From NCBI GenBank assembly GCA_009760855.2, contig WPIO01000002.1, forward strand, positions 10,118,501 through 10,182,500: a stretch of 64,000 bases of DNA, written 5' to 3'. Source of the DNA: Cristatella mucedo. Its lineage: Eukaryota > Bryozoa > Phylactolaemata > Cristatellidae. The first letter of the stretch is position 1. Each line of letters starts with the position of its first letter. A program made the position numbers and the translations under genes. Below the pieces are notes generated by a model. That model saw only the letters and a program-made list of their open reading frames with translations. It did no database searches and was not told the origin of the DNA. Positions 11,427-22,079 of this stretch are shown one piece after another.

Positions 11427-13352
11427 ATGAGGCGGCATGATGACCAGACAGACACGCGGTCCGAATCGCCCGACTGTACGTGCACCATATGTCTGCGTAG
11501 CATCAGCAAATCAGCTGGAACTGATAGCTGCACCCACCGGTTCTGCCTTGACTGCCTACTGCAGTGGGCTAAGGTCAAGTCCGAATGCCCACTTTGCAAA
11601 TCAGCTTTCACGTTCATCCTGAATTTCAAAGGAAAGAGAGAGCCACTTCGGTATGCTGTTCAGCGAAGCGAGCCAGCTCCTGCCGTCACTCAGAATGAGG
11701 CAGACTCGACGTCTCGACAGGCCAGCTCCCAGTTGCCTGATCGAGGCAATGAATACACCTCCAGGACAGGCGTGGGGGAGGAGTTCAGTCGTCGTGCGGG
11801 GCAAGTGCGACAGACAGTGAGAATGAGTACAACACGAGCGGCAATGTCTTTACACAGAGCAGCCCAGAGCATCAGAGCTGCCCAAAACGTCACCTCAGAC
11901 AGCTCAGATGACGACGACGCCGAGGAAGATGATGACGCTGAGGAAAATGATGACGACGACTACAATTATGAGGCAGAGCATGCAGCATGGCGAAGCAGCA
12001 GATCTCGTCCAAAGCGTGTGCCTCCATCAAGGTTCCGGACGGTGCACCGTCGCCGGGCAACCCCTCACACTCTTACGCAGGCAGACATTGCTGGCATCGA
12101 GACACAGCCAGTGCATGAGCGTGTGGGCACGTTCCTGGCCTCGCTCGGCAAGCCGGATGCACGGTTCCTTGCTTATCCACAGCCCTTCCAGCAGGATCGA
12201 CTCGTGCGTGGTGGCACACATGCTCGTCCAGCTGCTACTGAAGCTTCAGCTGCCGCTGGGTCCGCTGTCATCACGGCTGAGGCCACTATCAGCAACACGG
12301 TCGTGTCTGACGATGGGGCTGCATCGACATGCAGCAGGGAAATGCCCATTGTTACAGACGTCTTTGCCTATATGGAGTCGCTTAATGCACGAAAGAGCAC
12401 GATCAGTGTAAATATGCAGGTAGTGGAGCCAGATTATTTGTCGACTGGGCAGCCATCAGCAGCCACTTGCTCTCTGACATCACCAATGATCTCACTGCCA
12501 AGTGCATCACCCGAGATCACGGATCAAGAGCATGGATCGCCTCTCACCAAGTCAGATGCGGCACGACTAGTGCAGGCGCAACTGTTTCCTGCAAAAGCTA
12601 TGCCCAGACCTACTTCTTTGAATTTAGAAGCAGCAGTGTCTGCTTCCATCGCCAGCTTTGGCAGTGGGGACAGGTACCCAGCCGATGGTGCATCAGATGT
12701 GATCATCGTTAGAGAAGAAAGGGCATGGCATAATCGCACACCAGTCCAGTTATCCTCGAGCGAGAGTGATGATGACAAAGGCCATCGTAGTCGCTCTCGA
12801 AGCCCTCTGGGTGCCACTAGTGCCCATAAAGTAGGCAAAGGCAGTGCCATCGCACCTTTAGGTGGTGCCACGAATTCCGGTGAACGTTATAGCAGCAGCC
12901 AATTGGCATCGTCTTTGCTCACTAATATGTCGCAGTCTGCAGTGTCTCCGACTCAGTGGTCACCAGGACGCGAGCTTGTCAGGAGTGGTCATGCTGCAAG
13001 ACACTCAGTTCGACGCAACAAGAACACACGTGCCACAAATGCAAGCAGATCCCCTTGCAATGGTGGCAACCGCAACGTCGTCATGCAAAGAGAAAGGAAT
13101 CTGGAGACCAGCCGAGAGAGAAGTCGCAGCCCACTTCGTCGAATGGATGGCCATGGGTCAATGATGTCCACCAGCCGGCTCATGTCCGCTGTGCCTGGCG
13201 ACATCACTGCGGTTCAAGCAGCAGCTGCTGCAACCACTGCAGAAATATCCGATTCGGCATTCGCTCGGCGAGCAGTGGTGAGGCTGAGCAGACGACGTCT
13301 GAAGTCTTCTCAGGAAAGTGGCAGCTTAGCTTGCCATAGAAAAACTCAATAG
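11427..13352 (+). CDS. RING-finger SR-type protein, TOPORS-like E3 ligase
   Basis: An intact 641-residue frame. The first ATG in the frame is at 11427. The frame is open further upstream without an ATG, and TCTGTCTTTGCAG ending at 11403 is a strong splice acceptor, so a 5' exon (UTR or short coding) may exist. Residues 19-57 form a C3HC4 RING with correct spacing (C19-x2-C22-x12-C35-x-H37-x2-C40-x2-C43-x10-C54-x2-C57). Then come an acidic Asp/Glu run (about 158-182), a possible SUMO-interaction motif 'DVIIVREE' (about 421-428) and SR clusters 'HRSRSRSPLG' (about 453) and 'RERSRSPLRR' (about 561). An N-terminal RING followed by acidic and SR-rich disordered sequence is the layout of TOPORS, a nuclear ubiquitin/SUMO ligase; PHRF1 and SCAF11 also carry RING and SR regions. 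Outside the RING I see no alignable TOPORS sequence, so the function (RING E3 ligase) is surer than the orthology. Confidence 0.85.
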   Translation: MRRHDDQTDTRSESPDCTCTICLRSISKSAGTDSCTHRFCLDCLLQWAKVKSECPLCKSAFTFILNFKGKREPLRYAVQRSEPAPAVTQNEADSTSRQASSQLPDRGNEYTSRTGVGEEFSRRAGQVRQTVRMSTTRAAMSLHRAAQSIRAAQNVTSDSSDDDDAEEDDDAEENDDDDYNYEAEHAAWRSSRSRPKRVPPSRFRTVHRRRATPHTLTQADIAGIETQPVHERVGTFLASLGKPDARFLAYPQPFQQDRLVRGGTHARPAATEASAAAGSAVITAEATISNTVVSDDGAASTCSREMPIVTDVFAYMESLNARKSTISVNMQVVEPDYLSTGQPSAATCSLTSPMISLPSASPEITDQEHGSPLTKSDAARLVQAQLFPAKAMPRPTSLNLEAAVSASIASFGSGDRYPADGASDVIIVREERAWHNRTPVQLSSSESDDDKGHRSRSRSPLGATSAHKVGKGSAIAPLGGATNSGERYSSSQLASSLLTNMSQSAVSPTQWSPGRELVRSGHAARHSVRRNKNTRATNASRSPCNGGNRNVVMQRERNLETSRERSRSPLRRMDGHGSMMSTSRLMSAVPGDITAVQAAAAATTAEISDSAFARRAVVRLSRRRLKSSQESGSLACHRKTQ

Positions 13353-13883
13353 CCCGGTCAGCCTTCTGAGGCAATGGCAGTCGTGATGAATGCCTCTCTT
13401 GCGGCTTCCCGAGGCTTAGTGCTACCTAGTTTGAACAGTACCTCAGGTATTCTCTAGTGTTGACACCGAACATGGCTGTTCATTTAGGTTGTTAATCAGT
13501 TGATTAGTTTGTGCAGGTGTGACGTTTTCCTGGAATGTTATCGTACCAGTTCAGCATTTGTGCTCAGCTGTTTAGTTTTTAGTTGACTTTTTATTAACCG
13601 TGGGACCTGAAATTGTATTTACCCTAGAAATGTTTAACGTCTGCAGTGATTGGAACTTTAACTTATGGAGCTCTACTCACAGGGACGGTTACCACTTCCA
13701 CAAACAATCTTCACGTGCTCCAATTGGTAGAACTTCTGGCAGCATTCGCAGCACGACCATACAATGGCACTGCTTCCTTTGTTTCATGTAGACGCCCTTG
13801 CGTTGAGCAAGGAGCTCTGACTGCCAAGCTTGAATACATCGGAACACAGGTGCATCTTTTGTTATTCGGGCAGATCTCGCTTA
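13353..13883. other. Probable 3' UTR and intergenic DNA
   Basis: Follows the RING gene stop. No AATAAA is obvious within the first few hundred bases, so the transcript end is not defined. The open frames near 13600-13970 have no features and run into the next dispersed repeat. Confidence 0.45.
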
Positions 13884-14990
13884 CTAACATGTTCAGATGG
13901 ACACCAGTTACTGCTAACCCAGCCAAATATCGATTGCACCTCTCCTGGCCACGGTGCCCCTTCAGCTGACTGATTTGGCTAGGGGCCATTGCATGCTTGT
14001 ATTTGTCGTTGGAGATGCTGTTTAGCAGTCTGTGGCACACTCGAACATCGGCCTGCTGTACGCTCAACCCATGGCTGCACATTCAAGCCTTGATGCTTGA
14101 AGTGTCAGTACCCGAGTATTCATTCAATCTTAAGTTGAACCAGGATGTCACAAAGACAAGGGCATGAGTGTATACGAATCGAGCTTCGATTGGAAGCGCA
14201 TCTTTAGGATTTGTTACAAGGGCCCTGTTTCAGTGCTACCAAGACAAATAAAATTAGCTTACAAATTATGTATCTGACCTTACTGCTTGGCATGTCCGCA
14301 AGAAGCTTGGAATGGATACTAATAGTACTTGCTATTTCTTTAAAAGTTTAACCAACTTATATGGCAGAAGCAAAGAAAGTGAGAGAGAGAAACAGAGATT
14401 GAGAGAGACCGAGTGAACAAGAGAAAGCGGAGCGACTGTGAGATGGAGTCGAGTCTGAAGATATGGAGATCGAGCTTCCATAAACGCGATACACAACAGT
14501 GATTGATTAGTTGGGAACGTTCAAGTATTTGCATAGTATCCAGCAAGGAGCAGATGACAACAGACTCTAGCTGGTGTTAAAAGCTCCATTGGAAGTGCGG
14601 CACATGAGTAATTCAGAGCTAAACAACTTACAGTGTACCAGGACAGTGACTTCATGGCCAGTGCGAGCTTTATCATGGTGACATTTTGAAAAAGACGACA
14701 CAGTCGGTAGTGTTTTTAAATCCCGCATGCTTTCTTTTTAAATTTATAATACATCGCTATACTTTACTATAATAAAAAGAAATGTCATATGAGAAATTTT
14801 CTGAAATGTGATGTTTTTCGTTTGCAATGGTTGCGTACCCTAAGTTAAATGTCGTCTGTTAGCTATCCATTTGACGCAGACAGACGCTTAAGCATGTAAA
14901 CGAATAGGCTTGATGGCCGCTAAGCTTGTTATGCACGTAAGCACACGGTGCTGTTTAATCAACTCACCTGTTTGTTGTACTTTTATAGCT
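13884..14990. repeat. Dispersed repeat, copy 2
   Basis: Homologous to 3197-4390 in the same orientation, 10.7 kb away. Copy 2 keeps a short AG-rich seed (about 14370-14420) where copy 1 has a long expansion. The last 100 bases are less similar, so the boundary is approximate. Confidence 0.85.
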
Positions 14991-15535
14991 TTCGTTGAGG
15001 GTACGTAGTCGGATCCTTGTTTGAACTCATACTGAATCTTAGGCGCAAGGATCAAGATTTAAATCTTGCAACAGATTACCTTGACGACGAAAATCTTGGA
15101 ATGCACGTTAAAATAACTTTAGCTCTGAGTTAGGTATCTGTATCAGGTACTCCTGCTGCTTTCGACACATTGGCCTATCACTTCTCTCATGTTGTTGCAC
15201 CATTGATTTCAAATTGTGGCAAGCAATGATGCAGTTTAACCGAGCAGATTCTAAGCACTTATACTTGTGAGATATCAGGCATTGGCCTCCAATGGCCCGA
15301 CCATCGAGCCTCCCTAGATATTCCAACGGCGATACAGCTGCCATTATCACAATATGCTGTAAAACTAATATTTTGATGCAACACCATAGATGAAACCCTT
15401 ATGGGTCTACCCACGTAGTCTCACTGAATTAGGCCGGCGCTTGTTCTAATGCTGCTGCCTCCTAATTGCCTAGCCGTCTGAGGCACAACAATGTAAAGCG
15501 CTAGCACAATCGCAGACAATCTGATGGATGCATTC
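14991..15535. other. Intergenic DNA, no gene seen
   Basis: No domain-bearing frame. The 80-residue minus-strand frame at 15108-15350 has no recognisable feature. The end of the stretch may hold a worn partial unit of the following tandem array. Confidence 0.5.
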
Positions 15536-16350
15536 GGAACCGTGTTTTCCGTAATAAGCAGTTAACGCACAGCAGTTACGCGACACCTACTGTTGGAATA
15601 GTAGCTGTATCGCAGTTCAAAAATGCAGAGCGGGTCGGGGTATTAGAGACCATTGCGTGAGAGCTGGCGTGAGCCACATCAGGAAATTTGGTTGGTAAAC
15701 TCAAAACACCGTTTGTTAAAACATAAAATCAAACCCCAGTTGCTCAACGCTTACTGTTGAAATGGCAGCCGCATCGTATTTCGATTAAATACAGAGCTTG
15801 CTCGTAAGGGCCATTAGAAGTAAAAGCACAGAACGTCCACGCTCTTTGCCCTACAATTTGGTTGGTTAACCCGAAACACTGCTTCCTATAATGCGGAATC
15901 CAACCAAAGTTGAGCGAAGTGTTAAGGAAATGGCAGTTTAATCGCAGTCTGAAGTTAGTGGGCGGCCCGGATCATTTGAGGCTGTTATTGCATTAGAACG
16001 CGGTTGCGCAATTGCACAAAATTTTGAGGGTGAACCCGCACCATAATTTTCCATAATGTGGGTTTAAAACCACAAGTGCGCAATGCCTATGGTCGAAATG
16101 GCAGCTCTATCGTCGTTTGAATCTGTAAATATGCTAGCTGACTCTGCGCATTTGAGGCCATAACATGAGAACGGTCAAGCACAATTGCATGAACTTTGCT
16201 GAAGAAACCAGTAACAACATGTTGCATAATTTGGAGTCAAAACCGCAGTGTTCAGACTATTATTGTGGAAGTTGCAGCTGTATCGCAGTGTACCGCAGTT
16301 ATTTATGGGACCCGAATGCTTGTACTCAAAACATTAACAACCAACCTTGG
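15536..16350 (+). repeat. Diverged tandem array, about 168-bp period
   Basis: A landmark of the form GAAATGGCAGCTGTATCG recurs with changes at 15596, 15759, 15927, 16095 and 16268, giving spacings of 163, 168, 168 and 173. Other blocks recur in phase: an AATTTGG or AATTTT block, an AACAC/AACCCG block, an ATAAT/ATAATG block and AAACC-CAGT/AAGTG. A worn partial unit precedes the first. The units are highly diverged. No transcription unit is apparent. Confidence 0.7.
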
Positions 16351-16689
16351 AAGCATCCTATTTGGATATTGTACTCTCGGAATTGCACGCAACCTGAGCA
16401 CATAATTAGGAAATAGGCGAACATAATTAGGTTATATTAACTCTTTATATAACTATACCTTTTAAAAATATATTTAAAAGCTGGCATATAAAAATGCGAC
16501 GAGCCATGCTATGTATGTGTTCTCTATTAAAATATGCTAAGTATGAAAATCTATTTAAACCAGCATTCCTTAAAATTATTTTATGAGCCCTTTTGTCCGT
16601 GTGCTTTTTTCTTGCGAGCGCTTCTTTCGTTGAGTGGTTTTGACGGCGCACTTTCGTCTGGATAGCCGCGATTAATTATTAATGCCGTT
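16351..16689. other. AT-rich spacer, no gene seen
   Basis: Short frames without features, including minus-strand frames at 16445-16651. Nothing recognisable. Confidence 0.5.
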
Positions 16690-16925
16690 TTGACTCGGAA
16701 GATTTGGAAGCCAAGCGGGGAGAGTATTTCGTCATTGATTGAGGTGAATTTCAGAATCTTTTGCCAATCCTTGTACAGCTCAAGAAACCAGTCTTGGCCC
16801 CACATCAGTGACCGTACGGCCCCCAAAAGCACGGAGCATCACTTAACAGCTTCAAGTTGATAGCAAAAGCTAGCGCGAGACTACGTACCATGTAGCGCCA
16901 GCGTCTACTTGGGAGTCAAAGGTGC
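16690..16925 (-). repeat. Diverged dispersed repeat, copy 2, with open minus frame
   Basis: Homologous to 4845-5085. Here the minus strand keeps an open frame (part of 16581-16832) with a protein-like segment 'WGQDWFLELYKDWQKILKF' and 'SPLGFQIFRVKTALIIN'. The other copy is broken in this frame. It might be a remnant of a transposon ORF or of an exon copied by a transposon. I recognise no family. Confidence 0.45.
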
Positions 16926-17403
16926 GGCTCGTCGCATTCAGAATCGCATTACTGGCAGCGGCCGTATTAATGCACGCGTACAGCGAGCGTAATGGGCCGC
17001 CAATGAGGATCTGCGAGAGACTCGCTCGCCCTCCTAGCTGCGGAATTCTTGCAGTCGGTTGTTTTTCACCTTTGGCCCCCTTTAAAAGAAGGAGCCGAGG
17101 TTTTTGGACGCGCAGGCGTTATCGTGTCGGAGGAGGCCGGAAGGCCGGAAGGTTCTTCAGCCGACGCTCGGCGCCTCCTCAGAGAAAACAAGCGCGACAG
17201 TCCAACGTTCGCCGGATTCAAAGCACTGCTAGCTTGAGCCCGCGACCTTTACTCTGCGGTCCGCGCCCGCGAGGTCTTAGCTGCCTCCGCGGCGTGAGGT
17301 GAACGGAGCTCGACTGAAATACTGCACCATGACGTGTTCGGAGCGACTCTGCTGCTCCCAGTATCGTCGAAGAGACGCTACGGCTTGGACTAGAGCTCTC
17401 CCT
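16926..17403. other. GC-rich island, no confirmed exon
   Basis: A CpG-rich stretch with an open plus frame from 16922 lacking an ATG at its start. It begins with a hydrophobic, signal-like run ('IALLAAAVL') followed by Arg/Pro/Ser-rich sequence typical of chance frames in GC-rich DNA. It could be a promoter-associated island of an unseen gene. Nothing firmer can be said. Confidence 0.3.
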
Positions 17404-17700
17404 CTCCTTCTCTCTGTGTCTCTCTCTCTCTTTGTTTCTCTTTGTCTCTCTCTATCTATTTGTCTCTCAGTCTCTCTCTCTCTCCTCTCTCTGTCTCTCT
17501 GCCTCTCTGTCTCTTCCCGTCTCTCTGTCTCCGTCTATCGGTCTCTCAATCTCTCTTTATCTCTGTCTCTGTCTCTCTCTGTTTCTCTGTCTCTCTGTCT
17601 CTGTCTCTCTCTGTCTCTCGGTCTCTTTGTCTGTCTCTGTCTCTGTATCTGTCTGTCTGTCTGTCTGTCTGTTTATGTCTCTGTCTCTGTCTCTCTCCGT
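17404..17700. repeat. (CT)n / (CTGT)n microsatellite
   Basis: Nearly 300 bases of interrupted TCTC/TCTG repeats, giving spurious long Ser/Leu frames in all three plus frames. Confidence 0.95.
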
Positions 17701-18383
17701 CGAACAGCGGTCGAGTAAGCGCCCAGGTATCGCAATGCCGCGGACCAGTAGTCAGGAGTGCCAGTCACGCGGGCTACGAGATTGGCTCTCCCAAGTTGAT
17801 GTTGATGGCGTCGAGCAGTTCTACTTCCTGCTGGCTGTGGCAAGCTGCATTTTGCTTAGGGACAAAATAAGCGGTAATTGTATCCGGTAGCTTTAGGAGT
17901 CGTCTTTAAGGCTCGACCTTAGCCTCAGTTGGAGACATGGAATATTTCGGTAGACTTATACCCAGTGGCTGCGAGATCGGCTGCTACAGTCGCAGTAGGA
18001 CCGTCAGTGTTCGCCATCCACTATGCTTTCACTTATAAGTCGAAATGTTTCTTCCAGATTGGCCACTGCAATGCGGTACGGTTGGCAACGAATCAGCAGC
18101 CGGTGGTCTCAACCAGTAAGCCATTTTCTAGTCTTGTCATTGCAAGTTACTTATAAAAGCATCTGAATTAGTACAGTTAGTGGAATCATCTTGATTGGCT
18201 GGTTCATTCATCACAGTTAGTACCGCAAGGCCGGAAAAGGGAAGTCCTGCTTGGCTGGCTAAAGGACACCCTGCAATTTCCGGGCAGAGGATAAGCAGAA
18301 CTGATCCTTTAATGAGTGAACACTCCTAAGCTAGAACCTAAGACTTCGAAGCTAGACACCAGCTTAGCATCTCGCTGGATAGT

Positions 18384-18387
<4 letters not shown>
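17701..18387. other. Intergenic DNA, no gene seen
   Basis: Short plus-strand frames (to 17890, and 17929-18156) have no domain. No RNA gene or transposon recognised. Confidence 0.5.
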
Positions 18388-18441
<54 letters not shown>

Positions 18442-18446
18442 TCTCT
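18388..18446. repeat. (CT)n microsatellite
   Basis: About 29 CT units with one interruption near the end. Confidence 0.95.
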
Positions 18447-19734
18447 CCGGTGTTACGAACGAGGCGTGGCGGTCTCCACGTCTGCACAGAACTAGGCCGC
18501 AAGCACGGTGCTCGGTGACCAAAAGCACCAGTTCTTTAAGATGGCAAGTCTCTACCGTAGAAGCTCGGCGTAGAGAAGTCTAGTTGAGAGCGACACAGGA
18601 TTATACCATCTAATTACAGCAATGGTGCACACATTTCTGGCACGCGTGGCAGTTATTCTGCGGCGGGAGAGAGCACTTGATAGTACGGGTCTAGAGGGAT
18701 AGTAGCCTTACTAGATTATAAATTGACTTTGAAATGAGGTTATCAGTTGGAGGCTTGAATTTTGAAAAATTTAAGTACTGTAAGTTGGGAAGTTAGTTAT
18801 AGAAAGGTCATTGGGGTCTCTGGCGGGTAGACTCGCCGATCGTATATATCGTGGTGACAAAAAGCAGAGCTGAACAGAGCGAGAGAATGATTTGCGCGAT
18901 ACATACCTGCACATGCACACACTGCATGCTAATAAAACAATGGTCGCAGCAAAGAATTTGAACCGTCAGCAGGATTCGTAATGTACTGAATTTCCAAAGT
19001 GATAGAGAGGAGTGAGGCCAAATGAGCAGTCTCGATTGAGTCATTAGCAACAACCCGCAAAGCCCCTTCCCAGTCGCTTGCACGATTCGACAAAAGGGCG
19101 CCCAGCAGTTAAGGATTAATACACGAAATTACCAAAATATTACACGTACTTGACGATCCTAACGGCTCGCCGGCTTTGCGGGTTCAATGAGTCGCATGAG
19201 ATGGGTAGCTATCAGCCGTTTTACGGATGCAGAAAGACTGCTTCGCGTTCCTCAGAGCGGTGTGCCTTGCCGAGCAGAGTCGGTTTCCGGAGGGACTATC
19301 ATTCTAATTTTATGGCGTTTCATGTTATATATTTTCGAATAGATCAATTTTAGATGCATGTTTCGATAGGTCTACCGGAAGGGTCAGGCAGAAAACAGAT
19401 GCAAATTGTTTACAGAATGCAACAACTAAGAACGATATGGCTTAGTGCTGCCATGGCTGGGCGACTTTTTTCAGGAAAAGATCGTTGGTCACACCTTTTC
19501 GGCAGCCTACAGAACTGCTTTCCCATGGTGAATGCACTATAAATCACGTATCCCCAGGGTTCTACAATCTCTAGCCTCCGCCAAATAAGACCGATTGAGG
19601 GTGAATGGTGCGCTTAAGGGTACTTACCACTAGCGAGTAAAGGGAAACTGTTTCGACAGCTTTGTTTTAATAGCAGTAGAACGGTAGTATCGGAAATTAC
19701 CGTCTTACAGCGAGCAACAAAGATTGCCTAAAGC
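18447..19734. other. Intergenic DNA, no gene seen
   Basis: No domain-bearing frames. The 91-residue minus frame at 18808-19083 contains hydrophobic segments but no recognisable family and no splice support. Confidence 0.5.
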
Positions 19735-19810
19735 TTCAGGACTCGAAGCCGCGACACGTAGCTTGAGGGGCGAGGACATTACCCCATCGGCCAAGATCCA
19801 TGAGCCAGGT
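19735..19810 (-). mobile_element. tRNA-like SINE head
   Basis: On the minus strand the segment shows a pol III A-box-like TGGCCGATGGGGTAATG and, about 40 bases on, a B-box-like GGCTTCGAGTCC. The layout is that of the tRNA-related head of a SINE. It is not a functional tRNA, since no cloverleaf with an acceptor stem can be closed. Family membership is uncertain; SINE-B is the nearest in wording. Confidence 0.4.
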
Positions 19811-20139
19811 GCCCTTTAAGCATTCCTCTCAGCTGGCGGCGCCCTTTAATCACTGACCTTGAAGGTTCGCAGCAAAGTTCCACAGCTCAGCGGCGATGCA
19901 CTACTGAAACTTGGCTCGTGCAGCCTCATCCACGGTAGAGGTGCTATAGCCGCCACCAGCGCCCCCTAACGGCCGTGGCAAAGATCAGAAGGGCAGCCAG
20001 GAGAGCTCCATGCAGCATGAACTCATTCTTAAACTTGCACTTAACTCGCACTTTACAATTGCAGCACAGCGACAGCCATGGTGGAAGCCTTTCGGTTGAC
20101 GTCCAGCTTTTTAATGCGTGCATATACCTCTTCTATGTT

Positions 20140-20345
20140 CATCTTTATATCTACTACATCAGCAAGACAGACAAAGCTTAGAGAGTTTATCTCGCACGGT
20201 AAGATCATCCCCGGAGTCTTCAACCACCATACCCTGCTCTACATCAATGTCCAACTTCAAGTTTACCCCGGCTGCTCTCATCATGAACTGTATCACACGT
20301 TTTAGAAAGACTACGAGCACTCATGACCCCTACCTTCTACTCTCC
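20140..20345 (+). mobile_element. LINE-B fragment, linker upstream of RT
   Basis: The plus strand encodes 'MSNFKFTPAALIMNCITRF' and 'RKTTSTHDPY', matching the segment before the reverse transcriptase in the 44345-46735 copy ('MSTFKQVTSDVVLKFIS' and 'KKTTSHSDPI'). It breaks off directly at the (AAAT)n tail of the SINE-A that follows in the opposite orientation. Confidence 0.6.
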
Positions 20346-20349
20346 TTCT

Positions 20350-20552
20350 TAAATAAATAAATAAATAAATAAAAATAAATAAATAAATCCTGGCTGATTA
20401 AACAGCCTCTTTTTGTATGGCGACAGAAGAGCCTTTACGGCTATCACCACCGCTTGTGATAAAGAATCGCCCACTGCAGGATTCGAACCCACGACCTCGG
20501 GACCAATGTCGTGAAAGCAACCGCCTTACCTGGTGTGCCATCACGGCTCATA
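20350..20552 (-). mobile_element. SINE-A, full-length-like
   Basis: tRNA-derived SINE on the minus strand: head near 20552 (GCCGTGATGGCACACCAGG), B box GGTTCGAATCC near 20490, a conserved body with CCACCGCTTGTG and an AAGAGCCTTTACGG block, and an (AAAT)n tail at 20350-20388. It matches the plus-strand copy at 27994-28178 along its whole length. Confidence 0.8.
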
Positions 20553-21475
20553 GGTGCCTATAATCACTGTTTAGTGCATAACTAACACGACAAATGCTTT
20601 GTCTGCATTAGGTCGTCCTGATCATCTATCAAATAGTCTATTGTGAAATCAATCAGTATGAATTCAAAACCATTTAGGGAAAACTTAATCAACTTTCACC
20701 CAATCTCCGCACTGTCTAACCCATCGAAGACGCAGAACAAAGTAGCGTCACGTCAGCAAAGTTATCACTTCATAACCTCAAAACTAGCAAACAAGTTCCA
20801 GTCAGGTCTTCGAGAAATCACTCAGAGTCGGCGCCGCCGCAAGTGCACAACGTCCTTCTCAGGAATTTTGTTGTGGATCAAAGCATTCGAAAAAATGCTC
20901 GTCTCTTTTATCAATTAACACTCGGATGTTCGCCTTAATCGACACTCGATTCTGCTCGCCTTAAAATTGCGTTGATCCTTTTGCAGGCTGGGTAGAAAAA
21001 GTCAGCCTGAAGATTCATGTATGGTATTATCATCATCACCATTTTGACACTGCACAACAGATCAGCATTCGGGGACCTACAGGGGGCCTGAATAAGAATT
21101 TCTTACATTATTGCGACTCTCCCGTGAATAGGACCAAGTCAGCGTCATTGCAAGGGGATTGTCTCATATGCATACACGGCCGGCCTCACACGGCAGGTGC
21201 TCATGCAAGACATTGATTGAACTCGCTGTGCCACTGCATATTTAGTGATTTGGCCCATGGCAATGCTGTTAGATTGAAAGCCTGCTCTCGGCGGATTGCT
21301 TTCAATTCCATGTACACGGGGTTGTTTCAGGGTGCTAGAATTGATCGATACCGCCATGGGGCGAAGTGCAGAGCCCACTATTGTCATTTGGGTGGGTACC
21401 CATGGACAACCAGTGCTAAAGCGTGCCGGCCCTGACCACACACGTCCACCCATCGCCCACAAGTTGGGTCGCCGG
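20553..21475. other. Intergenic DNA, no gene seen
   Basis: No domain-bearing frame or recognised transposon. The overlapping frames near 21145-21520 lie over the hexamer-rich segment and look like chance. Confidence 0.5.
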
Positions 21476-21875
21476 ACAACGCGTACCCATACCCATACCC
21501 TTACCCATACCCGCACCCGTACACGGCTTCTTCTTCAGCTCGCGCTCGATCGTGGTAACGTCGAAGTTCATCGTGATTTAGAGTTATTTAGCAAGTTTGA
21601 TTTGAACTTTGAAAGGCCTCCTTCCCAATCCATATTTGACAATCAAATTTGGCGGATCCGACCGAAACTCGGCTGAAAACTTTGGGAACAACTCCCCCTT
21701 TGACTGTACAAGATCTGCGGGCAGACTCGGACGCTGGAACTCCTAAAGGGACCCTTTAAGTCTAATTTTCGTAAGGCAGGTCGATACCCACGCATATGAA
21801 CGCAGACTCCACCCACGCCCACCAAGTACCCACGCTTATGGGTGGGCGTGGGCGTCGGTATGGGTATGGATATCG
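21476..21875. repeat. Inverted degenerate TACCCA hexamer runs
   Basis: At 21482-21520 there is a run of hexamers of the form TACCCA (ACCCATACCCATACCCTTAC and on). At 21838-21872 the complementary form (TATGGGTGGGCGTGGGCG, GTATGGGTATGG) appears. The two face each other across about 320 bases of unremarkable sequence. Additional TACCCA units occur just inside and outside. It is not canonical TTAGGG telomere repeat. Confidence 0.55.
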
Positions 21876-22015
21876 AGTTGAGGGCTCTGGTAAGGTGCTC
21901 ACCTTTAACTGCCAAGGTCGTGGGCTCGACACCTGCGTCATATGTAAAGAGCGCCTTGATAGAGATTAAGTTCTCTAAGGATGCAATGAAATGACAAAGT
22001 AATTAATTATTTAAT
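21876..22015 (+). mobile_element. SINE-B with LINE-B-like tail
   Basis: tRNA-like head (GGCTCTGGTAAGGTGCTC, then GGTCGTGGGCTCGACACC as B box) followed by GTAAAGAGCGCCTTGATAGA and TTAAGTTCTCTAAGGATGC. The latter part corresponds to the LINE-B 3' hairpin (TAAAGCGCCTAGAAAGAGAT and on). Confidence 0.65.
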
Positions 22016-22079
22016 GTAGAGCAGGCTCATGCAATCGTACTTTTCATAAAGAGCGAGGCGGCATGGACCTATTTAGGAT

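Noticed and set aside
11908-12411. 167-residue plus frame inside the RING gene
   Set aside because: It is an out-of-frame shadow of the 641-residue coding frame, as are the frames at 12862-13339 and the minus-strand ones.
15536-16350. CRISPR-like array
   Set aside because: The periodic units are about 168 bp, diverged throughout, with no short identical repeats separated by unique spacers. The DNA is also animal.
17299-17890. Three overlapping plus-strand frames of 139-152 residues
   Set aside because: They are driven by the CT/CTGT microsatellite. The non-repeat ends have no domain.
21476-21525. Interstitial telomere repeat
   Set aside because: The units are TACCCA-like rather than TTAGGG/CCCTAA and are degenerate.
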